DNA of 36,657 nt from an uncultured Eubacteriales bacterium (GTDB lineage Bacteria > Bacillota > Clostridia > Oscillospirales > Butyricicoccaceae). Of this stretch, positions 7,510 through 15,187 are shown one piece after another. The stretch is from contig CAJUGU010000026.1 in the NCBI GenBank assembly GCA_910586105.1, forward strand, positions 1-36,657, written 5' to 3'. A model generated the notes under the pieces. It searched no databases, was not told where the DNA came from, and saw only the letters and a program-made list of their open reading frames with translations. Positions within the stretch are counted from its first letter, which is position 1. Every line of letters starts with the position of its first letter. The position numbers were made by a program, and so were the translations under genes.

Positions 7510-8133
7510 ATGAAAAATCCATGGCAGGAAATCGCGCTGGCCGATTATGAAGCGCATATGAAGCTGGATTCGGTTATGCAGCTGCAAGCGATGAATGCGC
7601 TGATGCAGGGGCAGTTTGCGGAGTACCCCGTGCGGAGCGCGATGGTATTGGGGATCGCAGGCGGCAACGGTCTGGAGCACGCCGCAAAGGCAGGCTTCGA
7701 GCGGGTGTACGGCGTGGATATCAACGCGGACTATTTGCGGGAGACCGCCCGCCGGTATCCGGAGCTGGACGGCGTTTTGGAATGCCTTTGCGTCGATTTG
7801 CTGACCGAAGCGGATAAGCTGCCGAAGGCCGGGCTGGCGATCGCAAACCTGCTGATCGAATACATCGGATACGAGTGCTTTCAGGCAGCGATCCGGCAGG
7901 CGTCGCCCCAATATGTTTCGTGCATCATCCAGATCAACCCGGAAGACGGCTGGGTATCCGATTCCCCCTATCTGCACGTGTTTGACGGCCTGGAGCAGGT
8001 GTACCATCAAATAGAGGAACAGGCGCTGGAAACCGCCCTGCGGGAGATCGGTTATCACCGTATCAAAAAGCGGGAGCATAGTCTCCCCAATGGGAAAAAG
8101 CTGGTGCAGCTCGATTTTGCGGCGGAGGCATGA
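7510..8133 (+). CDS. Class I SAM-dependent methyltransferase
   Basis: 207 residues from ATG 7510, with AAGGGAG about ten bases upstream. Motif I is VLGIAGGNGLEHA (~46-58) and the acidic end of strand 2 is VYGVDIN (~67-73), as expected for binding S-adenosylmethionine. The motif II/III region (LAIANLLIEYIGY, ~107-119) follows. The substrate-binding insert is short, as in small-molecule methyltransferases, and the substrate is unknown. A 90-base gap separates it from the ABM gene, so joint transcription is plausible. Confidence 0.78.
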   Translation: MKNPWQEIALADYEAHMKLDSVMQLQAMNALMQGQFAEYPVRSAMVLGIAGGNGLEHAAKAGFERVYGVDINADYLRETARRYPELDGVLECLCVDLLTEADKLPKAGLAIANLLIEYIGYECFQAAIRQASPQYVSCIIQINPEDGWVSDSPYLHVFDGLEQVYHQIEEQALETALREIGYHRIKKREHSLPNGKKLVQLDFAAEA

Positions 8134-8324
8134 ACCTCTGCGGGAGGGCGCCCGGTAAGGGAGGAACGAATATGGCTGCGTTTGGAGGACCGTCAATGCC
8201 TGCTCGATCCAGCAGGCGCGTATGATCCCGTACAAAAAGCCGCCGCTTTATCGGACTGTGAACGATCCGGCGGGCGGCGCATGCGTACAGGGCACGTATA
8301 CAAGGAAAGTATGGAGGTGGGCCA

Positions 8325-9059
8325 ATGTCCGATTCCGCTGAACGCTGCGAACGGTTCCGGCTGGCATTTGCCAAGCGTTTTGAACCGCAGGGCTGGAAAT
8401 ACTTAAAAAGCCGGCAGGCGTTAAAAAAGCAGGTCAAAGATCTCATCCTTGAGACCTATATCGGGAGCTCGTGGCACAACAGCGCGCAGGATATCCGGAT
8501 CCGGATGTGGTTCATGAGCTGGTGCAGATCGATCGCCAAAAAGGAGTGCCAGGACGCCTGTGCGATAGGGTTCCATTTTTTGCCGTCGTCCGGCGGGGAT
8601 CGGGAATGGTGGCCGATCGGCACGCCGGAGGGATACGAAAGCGCGGCGCAGGATGCATCCGCATTGTTTGAACGCGTCATACTACCGTTGGCGGAACGGT
8701 TGGAACGAAATTATGAAGCCACGGTCTACGACCTGACCATGAACGGGTATTCCGACCCCGGCATCGAAACCCCGTCGATCCGGGCGCATACGGCGTTTTG
8801 CAAGCTCCAATTTGCGAGCCATGTATTCGGGGATCCGGTCGGGCAGCAGGCCGCGCAAAGGCGTTACGAGGAGATGTCGGAAGCCCAGCGGGAAGCCAAA
8901 CGGAAGGAAGTGCAAAAATACGCAGCCGACAGGGAACGCGCCCGTTCCGCGCGGGCGAACGGCGTCTACTTCGTGGACAGCGACGTGATGTATCTTGTCG
9001 ACCGTGGAATGATCGCGCTGGGAAACGACGGGGCAATCGAGTTCCCGGCGTTGGGTTGA
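8325..9059 (+). CDS. Hypothetical protein
   Basis: 244 residues from ATG 8325, preceded by TATGGAGGTGGGCCA (GGAGG nine bases upstream). The N-terminal part (FAKRFEPQGWKYLKSRQALKK) followed by beta-rich sequence with many Trp resembles DUF4304-like proteins, but I cannot confirm it. Residues ~180-210 (QREAKRKEVQKYAADRERA, cut here) are highly charged and probably a helix. No membrane segment. The gene ends 90 bases before a strong palindromic hairpin, so it is probably the last gene of this run. Confidence 0.65.
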   Translation: MSDSAERCERFRLAFAKRFEPQGWKYLKSRQALKKQVKDLILETYIGSSWHNSAQDIRIRMWFMSWCRSIAKKECQDACAIGFHFLPSSGGDREWWPIGTPEGYESAAQDASALFERVILPLAERLERNYEATVYDLTMNGYSDPGIETPSIRAHTAFCKLQFASHVFGDPVGQQAAQRRYEEMSEAQREAKRKEVQKYAADRERARSARANGVYFVDSDVMYLVDRGMIALGNDGAIEFPALG

Positions 9060-9148
9060 CCCCTCGTATCAGAAAGAAGGCAGCCGCGTTCGGAGGGTGC
9101 GGAACGCGTGCGAAAGCCCGCAGAATTTCCCGCGCTGCTGTTCCAGGG

Positions 9149-9194
9149 AAAATACAGATCGTATTATTTCCGTAAATAATACGATCTGTATTTT
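9149..9194. terminator. 21-bp perfect palindromic hairpin
   Basis: Arms 9149-9169 and 9174-9194 are exact reverse complements with a 4-base loop (CCGT). The outer ends are A4 on the left and T5 on the right, so it can act as a rho-independent terminator on either strand. It lies downstream of the 8325 gene and well upstream of the iolG promoter. Its AT-rich stem contrasts with the GC-rich surroundings. The rest of 9060-9391 shows no gene. Confidence 0.75.
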
Positions 9195-9391
9195 TATTTG
9201 CGGTATTTTCCAAAGGACTTCGCCCGGAATGGGAGCGCACAAATGTGTTCTCCTGCATACGGAGGGGAAATCAAGCCTTTCTGGCCCGAAAAAATACGGA
9301 AAACGCGCTGAAATCTGGAATTTGCCCGGGGATTTCGCAACAGTACTAAAATCAAAAGCGAAGATTTGTGCAGGATTCCAGTAAATAATCC

Positions 9392-9420
9392 TTGCGTTCT
9401 CGTGAACGCAGATGTATAAT
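9392..9420 (+). promoter_or_regulatory. iolG promoter with a dyad in its spacer
   Basis: TTGCGT (9392-9397), a 17-bp spacer and TATAAT (9415-9420) form a near-consensus sigma-A promoter. The spacer contains TGCGTTC (9393-9399), four bases, and GAACGCA (9404-9410), an exact 7-bp inverted repeat overlapping the -35 box. A repressor bound there would block polymerase. The leader to the iolG start is ~145 bases. Confidence 0.8.
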
Positions 9421-9573
9421 GATACCAGAAGAAGAGAAAGCCCGGCAGACGGCAAGCCACGCGCCCGCCGGAGAAACGAGCGCCCCAAACGCTCGACCGC
9501 CATGAAACATGCAACTTTCCCGCAAGCTCCATTCCACAAACCGAAATATTGAAACTTTGACGGAGGTAACAAA

Positions 9574-10587
9574 ATGGAACTGAAAATCTGCGTAGTCGGC
9601 TGCGGTATGATCGGCCGCGAACACATTGAGCGCATCCAGAACCGCATCAAGAATGCGACCGTAGTCGCTGTCTGCGACGTATTTGAAGAGGGCGCGAAGA
9701 AGGGCGCCGAGATCGCCGGCGAGGGCACGAAGGTTTACACCGACTTCAACGCCGCCATCAACGATCCTGACGTAAACGCAGTCGTCGTCACCACCCCCGG
9801 CGCGTTCCACAAGGATCCGGTCATTGCCGCGATCAAGGCGGGCAAACCGGTCTTCAGCGAGAAGCCGCTGGCCAACACCGCGGCGGACTGCAAGGCAGTC
9901 GTAGACGCTGAAATGGCTTCCGGCAAGCATTTGGTACAGGTCGGCTTCATGCGCCGCTATGACCGGGGCTACAAGCAGGTAAAGGAGCTGATCGACTCCG
10001 GCAAGTTTGGCGCTCCGCTGGTCGTGAAGTGCACCCACCGCGCCGACGGCGTTGCAGAGGATTACACCACCGCGATGGCTGTCACCGATACCGCGATCCA
10101 TGAGATCGACTGCCTGCCCTGGCTGGTAAACGACGAGTGGGCCGAAGTACAGTGCATCATGCCGAAGATCTCCAGCAAGGCGCACAAGGGCCTTCAGGAT
10201 CCGCAGGTCATGATCATGAAGACCAAGGGCGGCGTGGTCGTCGTTCTGGAAGTCAACGTCAACTGCGGCTTTGGTTACGACATCAACGCAGAAGTCGTCT
10301 GCGAAAACGGCGTCATCAACCTGCCGTGCCCGTCCTTCCCGACCGTCCGCTTTGCGAACAACGTTTCCACCAAGATCGAAGACAACTGGATCCTCCGCTT
10401 CATCGATTCCTACGACGTTGAGATTCAGGACTGGGTCGACCACGCTATGAAGGGCGAGACCGGCGGCTCCTCCGCTTGGGACGGCTATGTAGCGTCCATC
10501 ACCGCCGACGCGCTCGTAAAGAGCCAGACGACCGGCGCGATCGAAAAGGTCGTTACCGGCGGCACCCCCGATTTCTACAAGAAGTAA
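9574..10587 (+). CDS. iolG: myo-Inositol 2-dehydrogenase (Gfo/Idh/MocA family)
   Basis: 337 residues, the usual length. The start follows GGAGG. The N-terminal Rossmann fold has GCGMIG at 9-14; the EKP motif has Lys97; and the C-terminal domain carries Asp172 and His176 in TDTAIHEID, matching in number and spacing the Lys/Asp/His triad of Bacillus inositol dehydrogenase. It oxidises myo-inositol to 2-keto-myo-inositol with NAD+ in the cytoplasm. The gene directly downstream is the isomerase acting on that product, which makes the substrate call stronger than for an isolated family member. Related scyllo-inositol or other sugar dehydrogenases cannot be fully excluded. Confidence 0.87.
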   Translation: MELKICVVGCGMIGREHIERIQNRIKNATVVAVCDVFEEGAKKGAEIAGEGTKVYTDFNAAINDPDVNAVVVTTPGAFHKDPVIAAIKAGKPVFSEKPLANTAADCKAVVDAEMASGKHLVQVGFMRRYDRGYKQVKELIDSGKFGAPLVVKCTHRADGVAEDYTTAMAVTDTAIHEIDCLPWLVNDEWAEVQCIMPKISSKAHKGLQDPQVMIMKTKGGVVVVLEVNVNCGFGYDINAEVVCENGVINLPCPSFPTVRFANNVSTKIEDNWILRFIDSYDVEIQDWVDHAMKGETGGSSAWDGYVASITADALVKSQTTGAIEKVVTGGTPDFYKK

Positions 10588-10626
10588 CCCCGAAACCGGA
10601 TTTCAAATACAAAGGAGAACACGACT

Positions 10627-11487
10627 ATGAAGATCGGCTTTAACGAAGGCTGCAACCGTTTCTGCGAGAACCATTCCGTACTGGAAGACCTGGCGCTGTG
10701 CGAGAAGTATGGCTTTGATTACATCGACGTACAGTCCGAATGCCTCGACCGCGAGCTGGCGGCGGGTAAATACACGCTGGAAGAGCTCGGCGAGTTCTTC
10801 CGCACCCACAACATCAAGATGCTGTCCTACAACGCCTTGATCTTCTTCAACATGAAGCAGACCCAGGAGGAGAAGGACGCCGTCATGGCGCAGCTTGACG
10901 AGATCATCCGCCGCTGCCAGATCCTGGACTGCAAAATGATCGTCGTCGTTCCGTCCATGGACCTGACCGTACACGCCAGCCTCGACGACATCCGCAAGGA
11001 TGCGGTCGCGGTGCTCAAGGAAATGGTGAAGAAGGTCGAACCGCACGGCATCAAGCTCTCGATTGAATTCTGCGGCGCGCCGACCATGTCGATCAACCGT
11101 TTCGAGGATGCATACGCGATCGTTCAGGAAGTCAACCATCCGCTGGTTGGCGTGACTCTTGACCAGTATCATTTCCACGCAATGGCCTCCGGCTGGGACG
11201 CGCTCGAGAAGGCAGACGGCAAGAAGATCTTTGTCTGGCACCTCAACGGTATGGAAAATATGCCCTGCGGCGCTGCGTACAACAACGACGAAAAGCGTCT
11301 GTGGCCGGGCGAGCCGGGCGACTGCCTCGATCACAAGCGCTATGCGGATACCCTCAAGAAGATCGGTTTCGAGGGCGATGTCTGCACGATCGAAGTCTTC
11401 CGTCCCGATTACTACAAGCTCTCCAATGAGGAGAACATCAAGAAGGCCGCGGAAGTCACCCGCGCCCATGTTGCAAAATACTGCTGA
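10627..11487 (+). CDS. iolI: 2-Keto-myo-inositol isomerase
   Basis: 286 residues, a TIM-barrel sugar-phosphate isomerase/epimerase family protein. The opening (KIGFNEG), NALIFFN (69-75) and FRPDYYKL (258-265) match Bacillus IolI closely. The four metal ligands are in place: Glu147 (IEFCG), Asp179 (LDQYHFHAM), His205 (WHLNGME) and Glu256 (TIEVFRP). IolI interconverts 2-keto-myo-inositol and 1-keto-D-chiro-inositol. The gene starts 39 bases after iolG behind AAAGGAG, so the two are one operon. The other inositol catabolic genes (iolB-E, transporter) are absent here, suggesting epimerisation between inositol isomers or an operon split over the genome. Confidence 0.87.
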   Translation: MKIGFNEGCNRFCENHSVLEDLALCEKYGFDYIDVQSECLDRELAAGKYTLEELGEFFRTHNIKMLSYNALIFFNMKQTQEEKDAVMAQLDEIIRRCQILDCKMIVVVPSMDLTVHASLDDIRKDAVAVLKEMVKKVEPHGIKLSIEFCGAPTMSINRFEDAYAIVQEVNHPLVGVTLDQYHFHAMASGWDALEKADGKKIFVWHLNGMENMPCGAAYNNDEKRLWPGEPGDCLDHKRYADTLKKIGFEGDVCTIEVFRPDYYKLSNEENIKKAAEVTRAHVAKYC

Positions 11488-11506
11488 TTTTCACCTTATC
11501 ACTTAC

Positions 11507-11543
11507 GGAAAGGGCCGTCTCACGAAAGGAGACGGCCCTTTCC
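11507..11543 (+). terminator. Terminator hairpin after iolI
   Basis: A 15-bp perfect stem (11507-11521 with 11529-11543) and 7-base loop lie 19 bases after the iolI stop. The right arm ends CCCTTTCC, with no longer T-run, so termination may be partial or factor-assisted. Confidence 0.75.
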
Positions 11544-11691
11544 GCTGCCTGCGGCCAGCCTGCTTCGGGGGCTGGCATTTGCCATAGCCAACGGATGCAC
11601 AGGGCAGGCGCAGTGCGCGGGGCCTTTGCGATCGTCCGAGCGGGCGGCGGAACGCGTTCCCCGGCCTGCTATGGAGAGATCCCGAATGCAA

Positions 11692-11722
11692 GGAAGCCTT
11701 CCACAGGCTGTGGAAGGCTTCC
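11692..11722 (-). terminator. Terminator hairpin after glnA
   Basis: 14-bp exact arms (11692-11705 and 11709-11722) enclose a three-base loop, five bases past the glnA stop on the minus strand. No T-run follows. Between this and the iolI hairpin (11544-11691) no gene was found. Confidence 0.7.
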
Positions 11723-11727
11723 GGGTC

Positions 11728-13155
11728 TTACAGGGTATAATAATACTGGAATTCCGCCGGAGTGGGGATCCGCGAGATCGTTTCGTTTTCCGCGCGCTTG
11801 AGCTTGAGCCAATTTTGGATCAATTCTTCCGGGAACACTCCGCCGCGCGTCAAATACTCATGATCGGCTTCCAGCGCGTCGAGCGCTTCGCCCAGCGACG
11901 CAGGCAAGCCCTGGATCCGCTTTTTATCTTCTTCGGAAAGGTTGAACAGGTTGAAATCATACGGCCCCCAGCCGTTTGCGTGCGGGTCAATCTTATTCTG
12001 GATACCGTCCAGCCCCGCCATCAGGATCGCGGCGTACGCATAATACGGGTTGCAGGTCGCGTCGGGGTTGCGCAGTTCGAAGCGCTTCTGCGCGGGAGCC
12101 TTGGCATAAGCCGGGATGCGGATGACCGACGAACGGTTCGCCGTCGCATAACCGATCGTGACCGGGGCTTCAAAGCCGGGCACGAGCCGTTTAAACGAAT
12201 TAGTCGACGGGTTCGTGATTGCGCACAGCGACGGGGCATGCTTGAGCAGCCCGCCGATGAAATACAGCGCTGTGTCGGACAGGCTGGAATACCCATTTTC
12301 GTCAAAGAACAGCGGCTTGCCGTCCTTCCAAAGCCAGATATGTACATGCATGCCATTGCCGGCCTCGCCGTAGATAGGCTTCGGCATGAGGGTGGCGGTT
12401 TTCCCGGCGCGCGCCGCCGTATTCTTGATGATATATTTAATCACCATCGTTTTATCCGCCATTTCGGTCAGGCTTTCGGGTTCGACCTCAATCTCGAGCT
12501 GCCCGGGGCCGCCGACCTCATGGTGATGGTATTTGACCTGCACGCCCCAATCGGCCATTAACATACACATTTCGTTGCGCAGGTCGAAGGTAACGTCCTG
12601 CGGCAGCGCAGCGTGGTAGCCGCCGTGATGCGCGACCTGATAGCCATTGCCTTCCGGATCGCCAGTGCGCCACTCGGCCTGCCGGGTATCCACGCTGTAG
12701 TGCGCATGGTTCGGCGCATTTTCAAAGCTGACGTTGTCAAACAGGTAAAATTCAAACTCGGGGCCGACGACCATTTTATCGGCGATCCCAGTCTCGCGCA
12801 TATACTCCTCCGCGCGCTGGGTGACGCTGCGCGCATATTGGCCAAACCGGAGGTTTTCCGTTTTTTCGATTGTCATGACATCGCCGGTCATGGAAAGCGT
12901 CGGCGTAGCGGTAAAGGGATCCAGATGGGCGCTGGAAACGTCCGGCAGGAAGACCATGTCGCTTTTTTCGACAGATGCATAACCGAAGTTGGAGCCGTCA
13001 AACCCAATGCCATACTGAAGGGTATCCTCGCTGAAGCGTTCTACGGGGATCGTAATGTGCCGCCAGCGCCCGACCAGGTCGACGGTTTTAAAATCGATCA
13101 TCCGGACGCCCTTTTCCTTGCAAACGGAAAGGATATCTTTAATTTTACTCGACAT
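11728..13155 (-). CDS. glnA: Glutamine synthetase, type I
   Basis: 475 residues; start ATG 13155 with GAGGTG upstream. It makes glutamine from glutamate, ammonia and ATP as a cytoplasmic dodecamer. The beta-grasp N-domain includes GIGFDGSNFGYA, and the catalytic part includes VGPEFEFYLFD, GNGMHVHIWLWKDG and NRSSVIRIP, with the C-terminal EFQYYYTL typical of the family. The length fits the I-beta (adenylylated) group. However, the segment matching the adenylylation loop (NLYDLPPEE in enterobacteria) reads NLFNLSEE, with Phe404 in place of the modified Tyr, so covalent control by adenylylation is not expected. It is monocistronic: its own promoter upstream, a hairpin downstream. Confidence 0.95.
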   Translation of the reverse strand: MSSKIKDILSVCKEKGVRMIDFKTVDLVGRWRHITIPVERFSEDTLQYGIGFDGSNFGYASVEKSDMVFLPDVSSAHLDPFTATPTLSMTGDVMTIEKTENLRFGQYARSVTQRAEEYMRETGIADKMVVGPEFEFYLFDNVSFENAPNHAHYSVDTRQAEWRTGDPEGNGYQVAHHGGYHAALPQDVTFDLRNEMCMLMADWGVQVKYHHHEVGGPGQLEIEVEPESLTEMADKTMVIKYIIKNTAARAGKTATLMPKPIYGEAGNGMHVHIWLWKDGKPLFFDENGYSSLSDTALYFIGGLLKHAPSLCAITNPSTNSFKRLVPGFEAPVTIGYATANRSSVIRIPAYAKAPAQKRFELRNPDATCNPYYAYAAILMAGLDGIQNKIDPHANGWGPYDFNLFNLSEEDKKRIQGLPASLGEALDALEADHEYLTRGGVFPEELIQNWLKLKRAENETISRIPTPAEFQYYYTL

Positions 13156-13197
13156 AACACACCTCGAAGTTAAATATTTTCGGGTCTTGCCTTATTT

Positions 13198-13226
13198 ATG
13201 ATACTTGTACCGGGGCGCAAAGTCAA
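13198..13226 (-). promoter_or_regulatory. glnA promoter
   Basis: Minus strand TTGACT (13221-13226), 17-bp spacer, TATCAT (13198-13203), ~40 bases before the start codon. Near-consensus. No GlnR-type dyad (TGTNAN7TNACA) was recognised around it. Confidence 0.75.
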
Positions 13227-13403
13227 GCAAACGATTCCGTTTCTGCCTTTTTCACAAAAGGCGAACCAAATTTTTGTGGAAAACGGATAACATCGTGTAG
13301 GAATATCTCCGCAAAAAAACGGGAAGGCAAAACGCGATCGGAGCGAAGACACAATGCAGAACGTGCCGCAGAACAGGGGCAACAAGTCCGCCGTGCGAAC
13401 GAA

Positions 13404-13441
13404 AAAACCTCCCGTTCCCCAATCGGGGAACGGGAGGTTTT
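13404..13441 (-). terminator. Strong rho-independent terminator
   Basis: 17-base perfect arms (13404-13420 and 13425-13441) with a 4-base loop. On the minus strand the stem ends in GGTTTT and runs into further T. It begins one base past the stop of the DUF4015-like gene and shields glnA from its transcription. The 13227-13403 stretch contains no gene. Confidence 0.93.
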
Positions 13442-13442
13442 G

Positions 13443-14846
13443 TTATTCGCCCAACGCATCCAGCGGCAGATCGAGCAAGTAAGCGGGGATCGCAGCCGCA
13501 GCGGCGGTATCCTTCACGCAGATGACCAGATCTTCGCTGTCGCTGGTCACGGACGCGATGTGCGCCTGAAGCGCCGCCGCACCGTCGCCGGGGACCGCTG
13601 CAAAGACCCGGGACGCAGCCGCATATAACCCAAGCACAGACTGCCCGTTATCCGGATTATCGGCGATCGCGGGCGTATCCAGCCAGACGGAGACCCGTGC
13701 CGAAGGCGCGGCCTGCTTCATGGCGGTGACGAACGAAGTCACTGCGCCGAACCGGTCGTTGGGGTATGCGATCCGGGCGAGCCAGCCGCTGGTGGGATAG
13801 CCCACGCCGCGCAACAGCAGTTCGCCAAAGCCGAGCCCATCCAGTTCGGCGGCGATCGCAGTCAAATACGCGTTTGCCTGTGCGTTTGCCGGATCGAGGT
13901 AAATGCGCAGGGAGCCGTCACGCCAGCCGACGCCGTTGATATTCTTGAGCGCAAGGTTTTCATTCCGGCGGGGATACCGGTCGTCGCAGTGGGTATACAG
14001 GACGGCGGTCAACCGCACTCCGGCTTCCCGCAGCCGCGCGACGGTCTCCGTGAAACCGCTCACCGGCTGAAGGATCAGCCGGTTATCCTGCACTTCGGGG
14101 ATCGCGGAGGGATAATACAGGATCCCGCGCTCGTCCTTCACAAGGACGGCGGCGCCGCTGATCGTCCCGGACTGATACAGCGCGATCAGTTTGTCCGCGC
14201 CTTGTACGAATTCCTGCGCGGTCAGCAGCACCATGCGGTTGTTTTTCGGTTTTTCCGGGAGGGGGGCCAGACGCGCCTCCACCTTCGCAGGATCTTTCCG
14301 CAGATATTGAGGAAGCACAAAGCCGACAATCGGGGCGTTATCCGCGCCGGGCTGCGCGTTGTCGGGCGCCGTGTCCGGATCGGAACGGCCATCGGGAGCG
14401 TTGCCGTCTTCGGCGCCGGAGGCGGGTTCCGAGCTGATGCCGTTTTCAGCGTCGGGGCCTGTGCCTTCGGGAGCGTCGCCGGTTCCGGCATCCGTGGCCG
14501 GGCCGTCGGGAACGCCGGTGCTTCCGGTATCCTCAGGCGGAGCGCCGGCTTGCCCGGAATCTTCGGTTTGCCCGGAATCTTCGGTTTGTCCTGGATCGTT
14601 GGGCGAAACGTCTGTTTGACCGGTCTCGTCCGATGGAGCGTCAGCCCTTTCGGCGGACGTGTCGGACGCGTCGCCCGCCGAGGAGGGTTCCCCCTGCCCG
14701 GGGAAGCGGATCCCGTCTTCATCCAGCGGAAGGAGCAGGCAAAGCACCCAGAGCGCGGCGGCGGCGATTGCGATTGCCAGCAGCGTATTCACAATGATCC
14801 CACGGCGGCGCACACGGCTTCCGCGATAGGGGCGATATCCTTTCAT
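13443..14846 (-). CDS. Membrane-anchored DUF4015-like glycosidase-fold protein
   Basis: 467 residues from ATG 14846, where AAAGGAG sits 11 bases upstream; an ATG 33 bases earlier has none. A basic N-terminus (RPYRGSRVRRR) and one hydrophobic helix (~18-40) give an N-in membrane anchor. Residues ~45-170 are a disordered Asp/Glu/Pro/Gly/Thr linker with a perfect short tandem repeat (GQTEDS twice). From ~172 on it resembles the DUF4015 TIM-barrel family: GAAVLVKDERGILYYPS, then ENLALKN, GWRDGSLRIYLDP and LGFGELLLRGVGYP. It presumably acts outside the membrane on a wall or surface glycan; the catalytic residues and substrate are not known. The GC-rich linker could slip in replication. Confidence 0.75.
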   Translation of the reverse strand: MKGYRPYRGSRVRRRGIIVNTLLAIAIAAAALWVLCLLLPLDEDGIRFPGQGEPSSAGDASDTSAERADAPSDETGQTDVSPNDPGQTEDSGQTEDSGQAGAPPEDTGSTGVPDGPATDAGTGDAPEGTGPDAENGISSEPASGAEDGNAPDGRSDPDTAPDNAQPGADNAPIVGFVLPQYLRKDPAKVEARLAPLPEKPKNNRMVLLTAQEFVQGADKLIALYQSGTISGAAVLVKDERGILYYPSAIPEVQDNRLILQPVSGFTETVARLREAGVRLTAVLYTHCDDRYPRRNENLALKNINGVGWRDGSLRIYLDPANAQANAYLTAIAAELDGLGFGELLLRGVGYPTSGWLARIAYPNDRFGAVTSFVTAMKQAAPSARVSVWLDTPAIADNPDNGQSVLGLYAAASRVFAAVPGDGAAALQAHIASVTSDSEDLVICVKDTAAAAAIPAYLLDLPLDALGE

Positions 14847-14943
14847 AGCGGGGCTGCTCCTTTCATCAGGATGCTGCATCTTGCAGGAAATTCAGGGGTG
14901 CGGAATCAAAACAGCTATGCGCGGGCGCATTCACAGGCGGCGG

Positions 14944-14975
14944 AAACCCGCTGAGATCGTTCTTTCAGCGGGTTT
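14944..14975. terminator. Hairpin, possible bidirectional terminator
   Basis: AAACCCGCTGA (14944-14954) and TCAGCGGGTTT (14965-14975) pair exactly across ten bases. A short T- or A-tract is at each end. It lies between the rnf operon end and the DUF4015-like gene. Confidence 0.55.
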
Positions 14976-15064
14976 CTGCCGCAGGCACAAGGCCGTCCTT
15001 TCTTCGCCCATGACTTTCCCCGGAAGAACGTTCCGGAAAAAGCTCACGGCGTAAGCGGGTCAAA

Positions 15065-15134
15065 GAGATGCGAAGCATCTCCGGGGTCTGGGGTCGCTGA
15101 CCCCAGCGGGGATGCAAGGGGCAGAGCCCCTTGC
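15065..15134. repeat. Array of three short hairpins
   Basis: Three consecutive perfect stem-loops, each with a 3-base loop: 15065-15081 (GAGATGC stem), 15089-15105 (TGGGGTC stem) and 15114-15134 (GCAAGGGGC stem). They are separated by 7-8 bases in the gap after rnfB. Arrays of this kind recur in intergenic DNA of many Clostridia in my recollection. Possible roles are mRNA 3'-end stabilisation for the rnf transcript or termination. Nothing coding was seen in 14880-15187. Confidence 0.7.
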
Positions 15135-15187
15135 CGCCGCCCGCGCAGGGCCGTTCCTCCGCTTAGAATGCGTTGCAGGAGCGCGGT

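Noticed and set aside
9352..10443. A 363-codon minus-strand frame
   Set aside because: Antisense to iolG, whose catalytic residues and ribosome site are clear.
15065..15134. A CRISPR-like array
   Set aside because: The three hairpins differ in sequence; there are no identical repeats, spacers or cas genes.
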